Assembly (NCBI RefSeq): GCF_006476605.1
Contig: NZ_ML636804.1
Location: 124,001-188,000 of the forward strand
From: Brucella gallinifaecis
Lineage (GTDB): Bacteria > Pseudomonadota > Alphaproteobacteria > Rhizobiales > Rhizobiaceae
Reading direction: 5' to 3'
DNA: 64,000 nt
Shown: positions 9,497-18,850 of the stretch, piece by piece
Layout: each line of letters begins with the position of its first letter
Numbering within the stretch: the first letter of the stretch is position 1
Notes under the pieces: model-generated
Database searches by the model: none
Told to the model about the DNA's origin: nothing
Seen by the model: only the letters and a program-made list of their open reading frames with translations
Position numbers and translations under genes: made by a program

Positions 9497-10222
9497 ATGT
9501 CTAAATTGACCGAGAAGTTAAGCCGCCGCCATTTTCTGCTTGGCACAGGTGCTGCCATGCTTGGCAATGTTGCGGGTTGTTCGCAAAGCATGGATATGTC
9601 GGCATTCCAGATGAATGTTGATCCGATGTCAACGGGTGGCATCACGCCGATGCGGCCACAGATCAGCATTGATAAGAACATCACGACACCGGATGTCATG
9701 TATGCTTCAGTGCAGGAGGGCCAATATGCGCTTCCTGCCATTCCTTATGACAAGGTGCCCAAGCAGTTCCGCCGCCAGATCGTACCGGATCCGACAGGTC
9801 AGGCTCCGGGCACTATTGTTGTCAGTACTAAGGATCATTTCCTTTATTATGTACTGCCGGGTGGCGAGGCGCTTCGCTATGGCGTTGGTATAGGCAAGGC
9901 AGGCTTTGAATGGTCGGGTCGAGCCAATGTTCAATATAAGAGGAAATGGCCGCGCTGGACGCCGCCACCGGAAATGATCAAGCGCAGGCCCGATCTTGAG
10001 AAATATCGCAATGGTCAGGAACCGGGACCGCAGAATCCGCTGGGTGCGCGTGCGCTTTATATTTTCCAGAATGGCCGCGATACCGGCTATCGGATTCATG
10101 GATCACCGGAATGGTGGTCGATTGGCCAGTCGATGTCATCGGGCTGCATCCGCTTGATGAATCAGGACATTATCGATCTTTATAATCGTGTTCAGGGACA
10201 GGCGCCGATCATCGTCGGATGA
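9497..10222 (+). CDS. L,D-transpeptidase (YkuD domain), exported
   Basis: 241 residues. The catalytic motif is complete: HGSPEWW near residue 200, then SSGCIRL near 215-221, i.e. the HXnSXGCXR pattern with the active-site cysteine. The N-terminus has a twin-arginine motif (SRRHFL) followed by a hydrophobic stretch and VAGC, so it may be Tat-exported and possibly lipid-modified. The enzyme makes 3-3 peptidoglycan cross-links or attaches proteins to peptidoglycan; in Brucella such enzymes are known to link outer-membrane proteins to the wall. That fits its place beside tamAB, although it has its own upstream region. The stop codon directly abuts a copy of the end of the MITE at 20811. Confidence 0.9.
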   Translation: MSKLTEKLSRRHFLLGTGAAMLGNVAGCSQSMDMSAFQMNVDPMSTGGITPMRPQISIDKNITTPDVMYASVQEGQYALPAIPYDKVPKQFRRQIVPDPTGQAPGTIVVSTKDHFLYYVLPGGEALRYGVGIGKAGFEWSGRANVQYKRKWPRWTPPPEMIKRRPDLEKYRNGQEPGPQNPLGARALYIFQNGRDTGYRIHGSPEWWSIGQSMSSGCIRLMNQDIIDLYNRVQGQAPIIVG

Positions 10223-10234
10223 GTCCTGACCCTA
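10219..10234. repeat. solo 16-bp copy of the MITE terminal repeat
   Basis: ATGAGTCCTGACCCTA here is identical to the outer 16 bases of the left end of the element at 20811-21092 (read on the other strand). It overlaps the stop codon of the L,D-transpeptidase. No partner end is seen nearby. Confidence 0.7.
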
Positions 10235-10240
10235 AAAATT

Positions 10241-10271
10241 AGAGCGCGAGCATTTTGCAATGCCGCGCTCT
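10241..10271 (+). terminator. hairpin after the L,D-transpeptidase
   Basis: AGAGCGCG...CGCGCTCT stem extended by GCATT/AATGC with one mismatch. It lacks a strong T-run. It resembles the AGAGCGC ends of the RIME-like repeats in this window, so it may be a repeat remnant serving as terminator. Confidence 0.5.
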
Positions 10272-10319
10272 CATTATGACCGGTCTGACTGGAGGTTTTT
10301 CCGGTTTGTTATTCTTGTT

Positions 10320-10553
10320 TTATTCGTAATGGACAGGTTTTGTTGCAATGTCGGTAAATGCGACAAGGCGGGATAATTCAAGCTTCATGCTGTCCACTGA
10401 TGCATGAAGTGTTGCGGGTGCAGTAGTCAGTGCAGGTGTTTGTGCAGTTGCAACTTGCACCATATGCGTTGACACTGCCGGCATGGCAAATGCTGATGCC
10501 GTGAGGGCAATTGCCGCTACAAAGCCAAGGCGTCGTTCGGTTCTGGCTTGCAT
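10320..10553 (-). CDS. small exported protein of unknown function
   Basis: 77 residues with a convincing signal peptide (RRLGFVAAIALTASAFAMPAVS) and a short Ala/Thr-rich mature part. The start is supported by a strong ribosome-binding site (GAGGAG) 7 bases before the ATG. No recognised domain. It is transcribed on its own, convergent with the L,D-transpeptidase gene. The real-gene call rests on the start signal and the signal peptide. Confidence 0.65.
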   Translation of the reverse strand: MQARTERRLGFVAAIALTASAFAMPAVSTHMVQVATAQTPALTTAPATLHASVDSMKLELSRLVAFTDIATKPVHYE

Positions 10554-10619
10554 TTTCGTTCTCCTCGCGCCGCTATTAGCGACCTAAATCAAAATTTGTT
10601 TGCGTGCAGCGTTTTCAGA

Positions 10620-11129
10620 TCAGTGAAAAGTCGCGCGACGGGTTATGTTCAAAGCGCTGTCGATTGCATGGATGGGTATTGGCAGCAAAGTCTGTCCGAA
10701 ATCCGCCAAAGTATCGGCAAAACTACGAGCAGCATCCGCCACATCAGGACTGCGCTGCTTGCAGGCAATCGCATCAAGACATGTATCGATCAGCAGGCCA
10801 TCCTGATTCTGAATGCCGGAGATCAGTCCGAGCGTCAGGCACTCTTCTCGGCAGATATGATGTGAATCAAATGGAAAAGCACGCAATTGGCAGCTTGCAC
10901 AATGGCGCAATACGCGAATGAACTGGGAGAGTTCACCCACAGCACGTTTTGCCTCTGATGATCCAAGCAGTTCCGAATAAAGCCCCCAGGTCATTTCCCA
11001 GGGAATGATCGATCCGGTTTCAAAACCGGCGGTCCAGCGGCGATAGCCTTCCAGCACCAGCTTTTCCGGCAGGCGGTCATAATAGCCAATGCTGTTGCTG
11101 CCATTCAGCTCTGAAATACGCATATTCAT
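10620..11129 (-). CDS. hypothetical protein with a Cys/His cluster, second gene of a small operon
   Basis: 169 residues, no recognised family. Near its middle it holds CASC followed about 12 residues later by HHICREEC, a spacing that could bind a metal such as zinc; this is inference from the pattern. The start ATG at 11129 has GGAGG five bases upstream and overlaps the stop of the preceding small gene (ATGA); an in-frame ATG at 11141 lacks that support. It lies downstream (by transcription) of the 55-residue gene, and the copper-handling genes start about 430 bp away in the same direction. Confidence 0.7.
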   Translation of the reverse strand: MNMRISELNGSNSIGYYDRLPEKLVLEGYRRWTAGFETGSIIPWEMTWGLYSELLGSSEAKRAVGELSQFIRVLRHCASCQLRAFPFDSHHICREECLTLGLISGIQNQDGLLIDTCLDAIACKQRSPDVADAARSFADTLADFGQTLLPIPIHAIDSALNITRRATFH

Positions 11130-11293
11130 GTGCGCCTCCATTGAGAGGTGCGAATAGAGGCGCAGTCTGGCTGCTTAAGTTTCGCGAGGCGTTCTGTTTC
11201 CCCCCGCGCATTACAATATCCGGTCGGCATAAGATGAAGTTGCCACGGCACCCCATCCACATTTGCGGACCGGCACTCACTGAGACCGATCAT
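11126..11293 (-). CDS. 55-residue hypothetical protein, first gene of a small operon
   Basis: Start ATG at 11293 with a perfect GGAGG five bases upstream, and a stop overlapping the next start (ATGA). Both signals argue for a real translated gene despite the short length. The product (MIGLSECRSANVDGVPWQ...) has no signal peptide or membrane segment and no domain I recognise. Translation coupling suggests it acts with the 169-residue partner. Confidence 0.55.
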   Translation of the reverse strand: MIGLSECRSANVDGVPWQLHLMPTGYCNARGETERLAKLKQPDCASIRTSQWRRT

Positions 11294-11474
11294 AAGGTCC
11301 TCCAATCGAACGGGTTCAAGGCCCAAACATCAAAGGCTGCACAAAATAACTCTCACGCATAAAAGCTGCAAATTGATCTGGAGTCAATTACTCATCTTTT
11401 AAAAGTTGAATTATTTCAATAGTTTGGAATTATTCTAGAGTATTTAATTCATGTTTACAGCAATAAACGAATAT

Positions 11475-11503
11475 CGCAACCGCTACAATGCGTAGCGGTT
11501 GCG
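11475..11503 (-). terminator. strong hairpin downstream of the copper gene
   Basis: A perfect 12-bp stem (CGCAACCGCTAC / GTAGCGGTTGCG) with a 5-nt loop, 59 bases past the stop of the copper protein gene. There is no clear T-run, so it could be a processing or stability element instead. Confidence 0.5.
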
Positions 11504-11561
11504 GCAAACAGGCGCATAATGCAGAAACGAGAAACCTGCACTCGCGTCTTATGTTGCAAGA

Positions 11562-12548
11562 CTAGTGGTGTGAATGGTCTTCCGACTTGCCGCTTTGCGC
11601 GGTTACAGGAAATTCCAGATCGACCTTGCCTGATTTTTCAAATTCAAGCGTGGCTGTAACCTTGTCGCCTTCCTTGTAAGGATGGTCTGGCTGGATGAAC
11701 ATCAGATGATAGCCGCCGGACTTCAGTTCCACCGTTTCGCCAGCCGGAATATTGAGACCGTCTTTGAGTTCGCGCATTTTCATAACCTGATTTTCCATGC
11801 TCATTTCATGGATTTCAACGCGCTTGACGCCGGTTGTTGTGACGCCGACCAGCTTGTCTGCATCCTTGCCGTTATTCTTGATAGTGAGATAACCGCCGGC
11901 AACTTTGGCACCCGGAACCATGGCGCGGATTGATGGGCCGCTGATGCTCAGCTCACCGAGTTTGGTTGAAGTTACAGCATGATCGCCGTGCGAACCGTGA
12001 CCGGAATGATCATCAGAAGTGCTGGAAACAAGCACGCGAAGCTGCGGTGCAGGATTTTTCAGATCATGAGGGTCCTGACCATCGGCGGCAATTTCGGTCC
12101 ATGCGACAGAATCATCTGTGCCGCAGAATTGCGTGACCGGGAAGGAGAGGGTCGTGTCCTTGTCGAATTTGGCAAGCTGTCCGACGACCACGAACTCATC
12201 ATAGAAATCGCTTGGCAGTTCGCCTTCGCTGAAGGTGACTTGCTTGACACCGGAGGTCACGTCGCGCCCATGAACCTTGTAGCTCTGCGCATAATCACCT
12301 TTGGCGGTTTCAATTTTCCAGCCAGCTTTTGCCTGAGGCTGAGCTGAAACAAAACCTTCCGGCAGTTCGATCTTTACAGACGTGGTGGCTTTAGCACCGC
12401 AACCATGGGGTATGCGAAGGACTGCTTTATAAAAGCTTCCGGCCTTTGCTTCGCCTTGCTCGAGCGATGAATGAGCATTGACCATGCCTGCGGAAGCGCA
12501 AATTGCAAAAAGCGAAATTGCGGATGTCAAAAGACGTGTGTTTTTCAT
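11562..12548 (-). CDS. periplasmic copper-binding fusion protein (DUF1775/YcnI domain plus PCuAC domain)
   Basis: 328 residues. After a signal peptide the mature protein begins with histidine (VNA-HSSLEQGEA), the copper-brace arrangement known for YcnI. The DUF1775 domain covers about residues 26-175, then a His/Asp-rich linker (DDHSGHGSHGDH), then a PCuAC domain with the copper ligand pattern (EIHEMSM...MKM... and later GGYHLMF). The C-terminus is again His-rich (DHSHH). PCuAC proteins deliver copper to cytochrome oxidase. A DUF2946-like gene lies just upstream, as commonly seen with copper genes. The two domains are often separate proteins; the fusion is common in alphaproteobacteria. Confidence 0.9.
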   Translation of the reverse strand: MKNTRLLTSAISLFAICASAGMVNAHSSLEQGEAKAGSFYKAVLRIPHGCGAKATTSVKIELPEGFVSAQPQAKAGWKIETAKGDYAQSYKVHGRDVTSGVKQVTFSEGELPSDFYDEFVVVGQLAKFDKDTTLSFPVTQFCGTDDSVAWTEIAADGQDPHDLKNPAPQLRVLVSSTSDDHSGHGSHGDHAVTSTKLGELSISGPSIRAMVPGAKVAGGYLTIKNNGKDADKLVGVTTTGVKRVEIHEMSMENQVMKMRELKDGLNIPAGETVELKSGGYHLMFIQPDHPYKEGDKVTATLEFEKSGKVDLEFPVTAQSGKSEDHSHH

Positions 12549-12615
12549 TGTTTCAAACCTGAATAATCATATGTCGGGACGCAGCACATGAATGCGCTGC
12601 ATGAAAAGACTGATT

Positions 12616-13017
12616 TCAGGAAAGGGGTGGGGCTTGCGGTGGCGCTGATGGCGGATAAATGTCCCGCCAGAACACAGGTTCTGACGGTTCAACGACATAG
12701 GCCACTGTATTATGGGGAGCGACCCCGGTGGATGCAGCAGGCAGCGGGCAGAGAAATGCTGATGAAATACGGCAGGCATCGCAAACAGTGCTGTTATGCA
12801 GATGTTGAGTGCGATCATGGCCGTCATCGTCGACCGCATGATCAGTAATGCACAGTACCGGATAGCTGCCATCAGGCAGAACATATTGAGCCAGCAATAT
12901 TTGTTCAGGAGAAGCGAGCGTAACAGGCTTATGTCCAAAAGCGACAAGCATCAGTGCCAATACGCTTAACATGCGTATTGCCAATGTTGCCCGTAACTGG
13001 ACTATGTGCCTGTTCAA
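12616..13017 (-). CDS. DUF2946-like membrane-anchored protein, probable copper-locus partner
   Basis: About 133 residues with an N-terminal hydrophobic segment (MLSVLALMLVAFGH) and a CDACR...C motif (HLHNSTVCDACRISSAFLC) like that of DUF2946 proteins. The start chosen is a TTG at 13017 with AAGGAG 8 bases upstream; a longer frame from 13128 would overlap the glyoxalase gene. It precedes the copper-binding fusion gene on the same strand with a 67-bp gap, so they may form one transcript. Family assignment is moderate because the match rests on the cysteine motif and context. Confidence 0.6.
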   Translation of the reverse strand: MNRHIVQLRATLAIRMLSVLALMLVAFGHKPVTLASPEQILLAQYVLPDGSYPVLCITDHAVDDDGHDRTQHLHNSTVCDACRISSAFLCPLPAASTGVAPHNTVAYVVEPSEPVFWRDIYPPSAPPQAPPLS

Positions 13018-13102
13018 TCCGTGTGCTCCTTCAGGATTGACCTTATCTATTCCAGAGCCGCGCCCTTTGCCAAGTGTCAAATAGACGCTCGCCTGATCGT
13101 TC

Positions 13103-13498
13103 TTACTGGTATCGGCCGCCGCGTTCAATCACTTCGATCTTGTAGCCGTCAGGGTCTTCGACAAAGAAAAACCGTGCGACCGGCACGTCACCATTTTTGA
13201 AGTCCACCAGCTTGCCGACCTTGAAACCCAGATCGGTGAAGCGTGCATGTTCCGCTTCAAGATTATCAACCACGAAAGCCACATGGCCATAGCCATCACC
13301 GAGATTATAAGGCTCGATACGGCCTTTGTTGATCGTCAGTTCAACTTCAAAGTCGGCTTCATCATTGCGCAGATAGACAAGTGTGAAGCTTTCGAAATCC
13401 ATGCGCTCTGCGATTTTCAGTCCAAAAGCCTGATCGTAGAAGGAAACGGAACGTTTCTCATCAACAACGCGTATCATTGTGTGAATGGCTTTGGCCAT
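13103..13498 (-). CDS. gloA: lactoylglutathione lyase (glyoxalase I)
   Basis: 131 residues, the normal length for a single-domain glyoxalase I. It converts the methylglyoxal-glutathione hemithioacetal to S-lactoylglutathione. The metal ligands are visible: His in AIHTMIRV, Glu in FEVELT, His in GYGHVAF and Glu in YKIEVIE. The DUF2946-like gene follows 85 bp downstream. The 121-bp gap to mrp holds divergent promoters. Confidence 0.92.
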   Translation of the reverse strand: MAKAIHTMIRVVDEKRSVSFYDQAFGLKIAERMDFESFTLVYLRNDEADFEVELTINKGRIEPYNLGDGYGHVAFVVDNLEAEHARFTDLGFKVGKLVDFKNGDVPVARFFFVEDPDGYKIEVIERGGRYQ

Positions 13499-13619
13499 GT
13501 TGTCACCTGTCTGTTAAAAACTCTTTGCTTGGTTCTATTGGCCTTTTGGCTAAAACTGGATTATCTCAAGATATGCAAACTGGGCAAGCGGAGAGCTTGC
13601 CGCAGACGAGGTTGGAATA

Positions 13620-14798
13620 ATGTCAGGCGTAACGCGTGAACAGGTTCTTGAGCGGCTGAAAGCTGTGACAGGACCAGATTTTGAAAGCGATATCGTGTCG
13701 CTTGGTCTGGTGTCGGATATTTTCATTGCCGACGGCAAGGTCTTCTTTTCCATCACGGTTCCTGCGGATCGCGCAAACGGGCTTGAGCCAATGCGACTGG
13801 CCGCAGAAAAACTGGTGAAGGATATTCCGGGCGTGTCCGGTGCTCTGGTTACACTGACTGCGGAAAAGAAGGGAGGACGCACAAGCGATGATGCGCCTCC
13901 TCCTCCTAAACCCCAGTCTTCCAAGCCCCAGTCACGGCCTGCTCCGGCAATGTCAAACCGTCAGCCGCCACAACCGCGTCCGGCTGCCAAGCCCGGCATT
14001 CCCGGTGTTGGCGCGATCATTGCTGTTGCATCCGGCAAGGGCGGGGTTGGCAAGTCCACCACTGCCGTTAATCTGGCACTGGGCATGGCAGCCAACGGCC
14101 TTAAAGTTGGCATTCTTGATGCTGATATTTATGGTCCATCCATGCCGCGTCTGCTTGGACTGTCCGGTCGACCGGAAACGCTTGAAGGCCGCATTCTCAA
14201 GCCGATGGAAAACTACGGTGTCAAGGTGATGTCGATGGGTTTCATGGTGGATGAAGACACGCCGATGATCTGGCGTGGGCCGATGGTTATGTCGGCATTG
14301 ACGCAGATGCTGCGTGAAGTGGCATGGGGCAACCTGGATATATTGGTTGTCGATATGCCTCCGGGCACGGGCGATGCACAGCTTACCATGGCGCAGCAGG
14401 TGCCACTGGCCGGTGCGGTGGTTGTGTCAACACCGCAGGATCTGGCGCTGATTGATGCGCGCAAGGGGCTGGCCATGTTCCGCAAGGTCGATGTGCCGCT
14501 GTTGGGCATTGTCGAGAATATGAGCTATTTCATCGCACCCGATACCGGCAAACGCTATGATATTTTCGGCCATGGCGGCGCACGCAAGGAAGCCGAACGT
14601 CTCAATGTGCCATTCCTTGGCGAAGTGCCGCTGCATATGGATGTGCGTGCGCATTCCGACAATGGTACGCCGATTACAGCGGTAGAGCCGGACAGTGAAC
14701 ATGCGAAAATCTATCGCGATATCGCAGCCAAGGTTTGGGGAAATATGAAGTCAGGTGCAGGGGCCGGAAAGCCCGCTCCGGCGATTGTGTTTGAATAA
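13620..14798 (+). CDS. mrp: Mrp/NBP35-family P-loop ATPase (ApbC-like), without cysteines
   Basis: 392 residues: an N-terminal MIP18 (DUF59) domain (about 1-80), a Pro-rich linker, and the Mrp ATPase domain with the deviant Walker A GKGGVGKST near residue 140. The family carries iron-sulfur clusters to apoproteins. In E. coli Mrp a CxxC follows the ENMS motif; here the segment reads ENMSYFIAPDTGKRYDIF, and I find no cysteine anywhere in the protein, so a Cys-ligated cluster carrier role is doubtful. Start ATG has GAGG upstream. Well terminated at 14808. Confidence 0.88.
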   Translation: MSGVTREQVLERLKAVTGPDFESDIVSLGLVSDIFIADGKVFFSITVPADRANGLEPMRLAAEKLVKDIPGVSGALVTLTAEKKGGRTSDDAPPPPKPQSSKPQSRPAPAMSNRQPPQPRPAAKPGIPGVGAIIAVASGKGGVGKSTTAVNLALGMAANGLKVGILDADIYGPSMPRLLGLSGRPETLEGRILKPMENYGVKVMSMGFMVDEDTPMIWRGPMVMSALTQMLREVAWGNLDILVVDMPPGTGDAQLTMAQQVPLAGAVVVSTPQDLALIDARKGLAMFRKVDVPLLGIVENMSYFIAPDTGKRYDIFGHGGARKEAERLNVPFLGEVPLHMDVRAHSDNGTPITAVEPDSEHAKIYRDIAAKVWGNMKSGAGAGKPAPAIVFE

Positions 14799-14807
14799 TC
14801 CAGTTGG

Positions 14808-14833
14808 AAAGGGCCGCGAACGCGGCCCTTTTT
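14808..14833. terminator. bidirectional terminator between mrp and pgm
   Basis: AAAGGGCCGCG / CGCGGCCCTTT stem with a tiny loop and T-runs on both strands, placed between two convergent genes. Confidence 0.85.
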
Positions 14834-14834
14834 A

Positions 14835-16616
<1,782 letters not shown>

Positions 16617-16618
16617 CT

Positions 16619-17254
16619 ATGAAGCTTTGCCAAGCGGAAAACCTGCCTGCCGAAATCCTTTCAAAATTTGCTGGGAAGGATGGTCGATTGACCGTTGCAA
16701 TTGCAGGACCACCCGGTGCAGGCAAATCCACCATCTCGGAATATTTACGCGATGCTATCAATCAGGGTGAGGCGGGACCAGCCGTAATCGTGCCGATGGA
16801 CGGCTTTCATCTTGATAATGCAATTCTTGATGAACGAGGTTTACGAAGCCGCAAAGGTTCTCCGCCAACATTTGATTGCGCAGGCTTTGCTGCTTTGCTG
16901 GAACGGCTGAAAAATACATCGGAAGATGTTGTTATTCCGGTCTTTGACCGTAAGCTTGATCTTGCACGTGCCGGCGCATCTGTGGTGGCTGCTGATCACC
17001 GGATTTTGCTGGTTGAGGGCAATTATCTGCTGCTTGATTGCGAGCCATGGACGCGATTGGCGCCGTTTTTCGACATGACGATCTTTCTCAACGTATCTTT
17101 TCTCGAGCTTGAACGTCGTCTGATTCAGCGTTGGATCGATCACGGGCATACGCCGGATGCCGCTCGCAAACGTGCTCTTTGCAATGATATTCCGAATGCC
17201 GAACTCGTTATATCTTCTTCACGCAAGGCGAATTATATTGTGACAACGATATAG
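16619..17254 (+). CDS. P-loop nucleoside/sugar kinase-like protein (uridine kinase / FrcK type)
   Basis: 211 residues. Walker A is GPPGAGKST near residue 30, followed by VPMDGFHLDN and RGLRSRKGSP, the pattern of the phosphoribulokinase/uridine kinase family, including rhizobial FrcK and E. coli YggC. The true substrate cannot be read from the sequence. An upstream in-frame ATG at 16514 would overlap the pgm start region and add unrelated residues, so the ATG at 16619 is preferred although its ribosome-binding site is weak. The FAH-family gene follows 95 bp later. Confidence 0.8.
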   Translation: MKLCQAENLPAEILSKFAGKDGRLTVAIAGPPGAGKSTISEYLRDAINQGEAGPAVIVPMDGFHLDNAILDERGLRSRKGSPPTFDCAGFAALLERLKNTSEDVVIPVFDRKLDLARAGASVVAADHRILLVEGNYLLLDCEPWTRLAPFFDMTIFLNVSFLELERRLIQRWIDHGHTPDAARKRALCNDIPNAELVISSSRKANYIVTTI

Positions 17255-17349
17255 TCGTCTATGACAGAAAATTGCAACTATATGATTTGCAGGCTGCATT
17301 GGCAGGCTGCATGATAAAACGCATATACATCTTACGGGATCAGCACTTT

Positions 17350-18039
17350 ATGACAAATTATGTTTTTCAACCTTCTCCACAGCCCTTTGTGCCGGTTAAG
17401 GGAGCAAAAGCGCGTTTTCCCGTGCATCGCATTTATTGCGTGGGTCAGAACTATGCGGATCACGCCATCGAAATGGGTGGTGATCCAACCCGCAATCCGC
17501 CGTTTTTCTTCCAGAAAAATCCCGATAATCTGGTGATTGACGGTGGTGATTTTCCTTATCCTCCAAAGACTGAAGATGTGCATCACGAGATTGAACTTGT
17601 CGTCGCACTGAAAACCGGCGGCAAGGATATTCCGGTCACAACGGCGCTTGATCATATTTATGGCTATGCTGTTGGCATTGACATGACGCGCCGTGATTTA
17701 CAAACTGTTGCAAAGAAAGCCGGGCGTCCATGGGAAGTGGCGAAGGCTTTTGAACATTCCGCTCCATGCTCGGCGATTGTGCCGGTTTCTGAGGTTGGTC
17801 ATCCTGATTCTGCCGCAATAACCTTGAAAATCAATGGTGAGACACGCCAGTCCGGTGATCTCAATCAGATGATCTGGAAAGTTGCCGAGACTATTTCTTA
17901 TCTTTCGTCTCTGTTTGAACTGCAACCCGGCGATCTTATCTATACCGGTACTCCTGCCGGTGTTGGTGCTGTTCAGCGTGGTGATCTATTGGAGGGGGCT
18001 GTAGCCGGCATTGGCTCGATTTCTGTAAAAGTCGTCTGA
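17350..18039 (+). CDS. fumarylacetoacetate hydrolase-family protein (fumarylpyruvate hydrolase-like)
   Basis: 229 residues, the short single-domain form. It has the family signatures YCVGQNYADHAIEMG, PPFFFQKNPDNL, the metal-binding HHEIELVV and the C-terminal GDLIYTGTPAGVG. Such enzymes hydrolyse C-C bonds of acylpyruvates in aromatic degradation, or act as oxaloacetate decarboxylase/tautomerase; which applies here is not known. The start at 17350 (MTNYVFQPSPQ) matches the family N-terminus better than an upstream ATG at 17272. Confidence 0.88.
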   Translation: MTNYVFQPSPQPFVPVKGAKARFPVHRIYCVGQNYADHAIEMGGDPTRNPPFFFQKNPDNLVIDGGDFPYPPKTEDVHHEIELVVALKTGGKDIPVTTALDHIYGYAVGIDMTRRDLQTVAKKAGRPWEVAKAFEHSAPCSAIVPVSEVGHPDSAAITLKINGETRQSGDLNQMIWKVAETISYLSSLFELQPGDLIYTGTPAGVGAVQRGDLLEGAVAGIGSISVKVV

Positions 18040-18083
18040 TGATTGTGCATTCCGGCAATTGTGAAACGCTCTGAGGAGAAACA

Positions 18084-18275
18084 ATGAGCACATATCTACC
18101 CAAAGATGTGCATGATGCGCTCGAACGTTTCATCAATGAGACGCATCCGGGTATTAACCAGACCGAGGCTATTATTCTCATCCTGAAAAAAGCCCTGATG
18201 CATCAGGGCTATCTTGCAGCTCAGGGAGAACATGCTACACCGCCTGAAGATTTGAACGCCACGAATGATGCTTGA
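18084..18275 (+). CDS. small protein with a ribbon-helix-helix-like look
   Basis: 63 residues: YLPKDVHDALERFINETHPGINQTEAIILILKKALMHQGYL resembles the strand-helix-helix of RHH proteins, though this is only by eye. Ribosome-binding site GAGGAG is 6 bases before the ATG. It overlaps the start region of the next small membrane protein, so they may be co-translated. It might bind DNA; no target is suggested. Confidence 0.65.
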   Translation: MSTYLPKDVHDALERFINETHPGINQTEAIILILKKALMHQGYLAAQGEHATPPEDLNATNDA

Positions 18276-18277
18276 CG

Positions 18278-18490
18278 ATGAATAAGATACCACTTGATGG
18301 AGCGGGCAATAGGACGGCACTCGGACGTCGTCTTTTGCTGCTGACGATTCTGGCGATTTTACTGATATGCGCACTCATATGGATGAGTATTTATCTGTTT
18401 GATTCAACAGGCAGTCTCGGATTTGATGATTTTGGAATTTTTGCAAGCGAATACAATGCGATAGATACTCTGCTGCCACGTATTTTGTGA
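18278..18490 (+). CDS. small single-span membrane protein, unknown
   Basis: About 70 residues with one clear membrane helix (RRLLLLTILAILLICALIWMSIYLF). Start uncertain: TTG at 18272 overlaps the stop of the previous gene, ATG at 18278 follows. Ribosome-binding site weak. Real-gene call rests on the hydrophobic segment and the tight spacing. Confidence 0.5.
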   Translation: MNKIPLDGAGNRTALGRRLLLLTILAILLICALIWMSIYLFDSTGSLGFDDFGIFASEYNAIDTLLPRIL

Positions 18491-18649
18491 GTCGTCAGCT
18501 GATTTTGTTACGCGTTGAAACATTGATTTTGATGCATTTAAAGTTCAGGGCTTTCGCTTTGCGCATCGGGCGTGGTACATCAATGTCATCGATTGAAAGA
18601 ATATTGCCTGAACCGGGCTGTTTTGCGCCTGACAAGCCAAGAGGATATT

Positions 18650-18838
18650 ATGGCATTCGAGGATATCAAGGCAGAGATTGCTCTGTTGTTTGAGCAGATG
18701 GTGAACCAGCCGCAGGACGTTCATGAGATTCGTGAAAGCGTTCGCGAGAAGCTCAATACTCTGAAAGCGACCGGTATGCCTCTGCCGGAAGATCTGGTTG
18801 AACTCGAAAAACGCATTGAACAAGATTTCGATTCATAG
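18650..18838 (+). CDS. conserved small acidic protein, unknown
   Basis: 62 residues, largely helical and charged (MAFEDIKAEIALLFEQMVNQ...LPEDLVELEKRIEQDFDS). The start at 18650 has AGAGGA 4 bases upstream and gives a sensible N-terminus; the frame runs further upstream without support. It precedes the lytic transglycosylase gene by 12 bp and is probably co-transcribed with it. No function is suggested. Confidence 0.65.
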   Translation: MAFEDIKAEIALLFEQMVNQPQDVHEIRESVREKLNTLKATGMPLPEDLVELEKRIEQDFDS

Positions 18839-18850
18839 GATCGGTTGATC

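Noticed and set aside
13018-13128. Longer start for the DUF2946-like gene overlapping glyoxalase I
   Set aside because: It would start within the glyoxalase gene; a better ribosome-binding site precedes the TTG at 13017.
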